In this document: positions 4,568 through 5,379 of the stretch, piece by piece
Position numbering within the stretch: the first letter of the stretch is position 1
Layout: the number at the start of each line of letters is the position of its first letter
NCBI GenBank assembly: GCA_024408905.1
Contig: JAKSUP010000113.1
Coordinates: 1 to 5,379 of the forward strand
DNA from: a bacterium
Lineage (GTDB): Bacteria > Cyanobacteriota > Vampirovibrionia > Gastranaerophilales > Gastranaerophilaceae
Direction: 5' to 3'
DNA: 5,379 nucleotides
The notes under the pieces: generated by a model
The model's input: only the letters and a program-made list of their open reading frames with translations
Database searches by the model: none
What the model was told of the DNA's origin: nothing
Position numbers and translations under genes: made by a program

Positions 4568-4668
4568 TTGAGGTTGTGGGAATTGAACCCACGCAGTCCT
4601 ATTAAAGGACACATCAAGCACGAACTTGATGCTCATTTTCGCCTTTTATACTCCTATGAAAAACCTCG
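4568..4668 (-). tRNA. Atypical tRNA-like gene E, near-identical to gene A
   Basis: It matches gene A at every position except the first base, which is C here and T in A. This turns the U1-A72 pair into a C1 x A72 mismatch. All other features (19-nt D-loop, 20-nt anticodon arm with TTCGTG loop, GTCCT/AGGAC variable arm, canonical T-arm, A73, no CCA) are the same. It is the first gene of its cluster, about 85 nt after the expected start of the promoter at 4789-4757, and 27 nt before gene D. Near-identity over 101 nt at a distance of about 2 kb points to recent duplication or gene conversion. Confidence 0.75.
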
Positions 4669-4756
4669 TATAACTTAAAAAACACTTTATTATTCAACTA
4701 TGAATACCAAATTTCATTTCCTATCATATATCTTAACTTTATTTCTTAATTACAAT

Positions 4757-4789
4757 GCAAAGGTACTAAAAATATTTCAAATATACAAA
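4757..4789 (-). promoter_or_regulatory. Bacteroidota-type promoter for the E-D-C tRNA-like cluster
   Basis: The minus strand has TACCTTTGC at 4765-4757 and TTTG at 4789-4786, with a 20-nt spacer. It lies 20 nt past the stop of the gene at 5036-4809. I find no other good promoter before the HNH gene at 3738, so the transcript may include E, D, C, the CAU tRNA and the HNH gene. Confidence 0.85.
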
Positions 4790-4808
4790 TTTATTTAGTT
4801 AAAATAAC

Positions 4809-5036
4809 TTAACAATTTGAATACTCTTCAATCATATATTCCATACACCTCTGCTTTAAACGAACATACTCCAAACTTGATGAGTAAAATACACTATGTA
4901 TAAAAGCATTAATCAACTCAACAGCATTGAAATACTTTAAATCACGTTCATAACACTCAAAATCTAATAATAAGCGCTTAATAACCTTACACTCACTATC
5001 ATTGAAATTAACTAAATTCAACTCCTTCTTGTTCAT
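4809..5036 (-). CDS. Small unknown protein, 75 residues
   Basis: I do not recognise this protein. It is predicted to be mostly helical: after a short polar start (MNKKELNLVNFNDSECK) come two amphipathic stretches (about 17-45 and 50-72), with scattered Cys and Tyr residues and a C-terminal EEYSNC. There is no signal peptide or membrane segment. The ATG at 5036-5034 is supported by AGGAG with 10-nt spacing, a rare clear Shine-Dalgarno in this window. The stop is TAA. It follows the gene at 5379-5087 by about 50 nt without a promoter, so both are probably in one operon. Its ATG overlaps a TGA that would end the upstream frame if TAG codons there were read through. Confidence 0.75.
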   Translation of the reverse strand: MNKKELNLVNFNDSECKVIKRLLLDFECYERDLKYFNAVELINAFIHSVFYSSSLEYVRLKQRCMEYMIEEYSNC

Positions 5037-5044
5037 ATCTCTAA

Positions 5045-5051
5045 TTCTCCT
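5045..5051 (-). promoter_or_regulatory. Shine-Dalgarno site of the gene at 5036
   Basis: AGGAGAA on the minus strand; the AGGAG core ends 10 nt before the ATG at 5036. Other genes here have A/U-rich leaders without such a site, so it is noteworthy and fixes the start. Confidence 0.6.
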
Positions 5052-5086
5052 ATATGTTTAATTCTTGACTAATTTATTATCTACTA

Positions 5087-5379
5087 CTACTTTATACTAT
5101 TAATAATATAATGATGATGCTTACTCGCCTTGATATGCAAACCTTTAGATGCAAAATCTATACCCTCATCAGTAATATGCTTGTAATCAACTTGAAAATT
5201 ATATTCAATGTCACCATAATTCATTATCAAATAATCAGTGACATCATTCACGTGCTCTAATTTAATATCTGCCGTAATATCATATAACTGAACCTTACTC
5301 GGTAATAAATCCTTACAACATAATATCGCACCAACAAAATGGGGACGTAATATCCTATCCAATATCCTCTTCCTATGCT
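5087..5379 (-). CDS. Unknown protein, partial at its N-terminus
   Basis: The frame is open from the right edge of the window to a TAG at 5089-5087, so the start is probably outside. A TTG at 5362-5360 with AGGA eight bases upstream could start a 91-residue protein (as MDRILRPHF...), but the codons before it (HRKRIL) are also open. The visible part has no motif I recognise: a hydrophobic VGAILCC segment near the start of the visible region, an acidic middle (DITADIKLEHVNDVTDYL) and a His-rich C-terminus (KASKHHHYIINSIK). Three TAG stops in a row end the frame (5089-5081). It probably shares an operon with the next gene at 5036. Confidence 0.7.
   Translation of the reverse strand, partial: HRKRILDRILRPHFVGAILCCKDLLPSKVQLYDITADIKLEHVNDVTDYLIMNYGDIEYNFQVDYKHITDEGIDFASKGLHIKASKHHHYIINSIK

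Noticed and set aside
2373..4668. The repeated tRNA-like units as a CRISPR array
   Set aside because: The repeats are about 100 nt, vary in their stems, fold as tRNA-like RNAs and have no regular spacers or cas genes.
5245..5256. TTCACGTG near 5247 as a second parS
   Set aside because: Only half of the palindrome is present, and it lies inside a coding region.

Overview
The window is strongly AT-rich. Every gene I can support lies on the minus strand, so it should be read from high to low coordinates. Five sites match the Bacteroidales/Bacteroidota promoter pattern (-33 TTTG, 19-21 nt spacer, -7 TAnnTTTG). Start codons mostly lack a Shine-Dalgarno sequence. With the dense tRNA genes, two HNH endonucleases and small unknown proteins, this suggests a phage, prophage or phage-plasmid of a Bacteroidota host, possibly a gut phage. 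No capsid, terminase, polymerase or integrase gene is present, so the assignment is an inference.

Layout in the direction of transcription. (1) 5379-4809: two small unknown genes; the first runs off the right edge. (2) A promoter at 4757-4789 leads into three unusual tRNA-like genes (E 4668-4568, D 4540-4427, C 4312-4214), a structured stretch at about 4050-3932, an ordinary CAU tRNA (3829-3756) and an HNH endonuclease (3738-3316). A long hairpin follows at 3284-3230. (3) A promoter at 3208-3176 lies so close to the next gene (3172-2663, unknown) that its mRNA should be almost leaderless. (4) A promoter at 2652-2621 drives two more unusual tRNA-like genes (B 2576-2479, A 2473-2373), only 5 nt apart. 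(5) A promoter at 2242-2209 is followed by about 330 nt without a convincing gene but with repeats and hairpins, then tRNA-Glu(UUC), tRNA-Leu(UAA) and a second HNH endonuclease (1626-745), ending at an intrinsic terminator (682-641). (6) A perfect 16-bp chromosomal-type parS site (626-641) abuts that terminator. (7) A promoter at 571-539 drives a gene that runs off the left edge.

Two things stand out. First, five tRNA-like RNAs share a layout not seen in standard tRNAs: an expanded D-loop, a 6-7 bp anticodon stem whose loop is often not 7 nt, a short class II variable arm, and A73. Stem changes between copies are compensatory, which supports a folded RNA under selection. The copies look modular, as if arms had been exchanged. 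Second, the perfect parS site suggests that the element uses a ParB protein, its own or the host's, for segregation or another purpose.

The ordinary tRNAs read AU-rich codons (UUA, GAA, and AUG or AUA). Each group of ordinary tRNAs is followed by an HNH endonuclease gene, a pattern consistent with homing endonucleases lodged beside tRNA genes.
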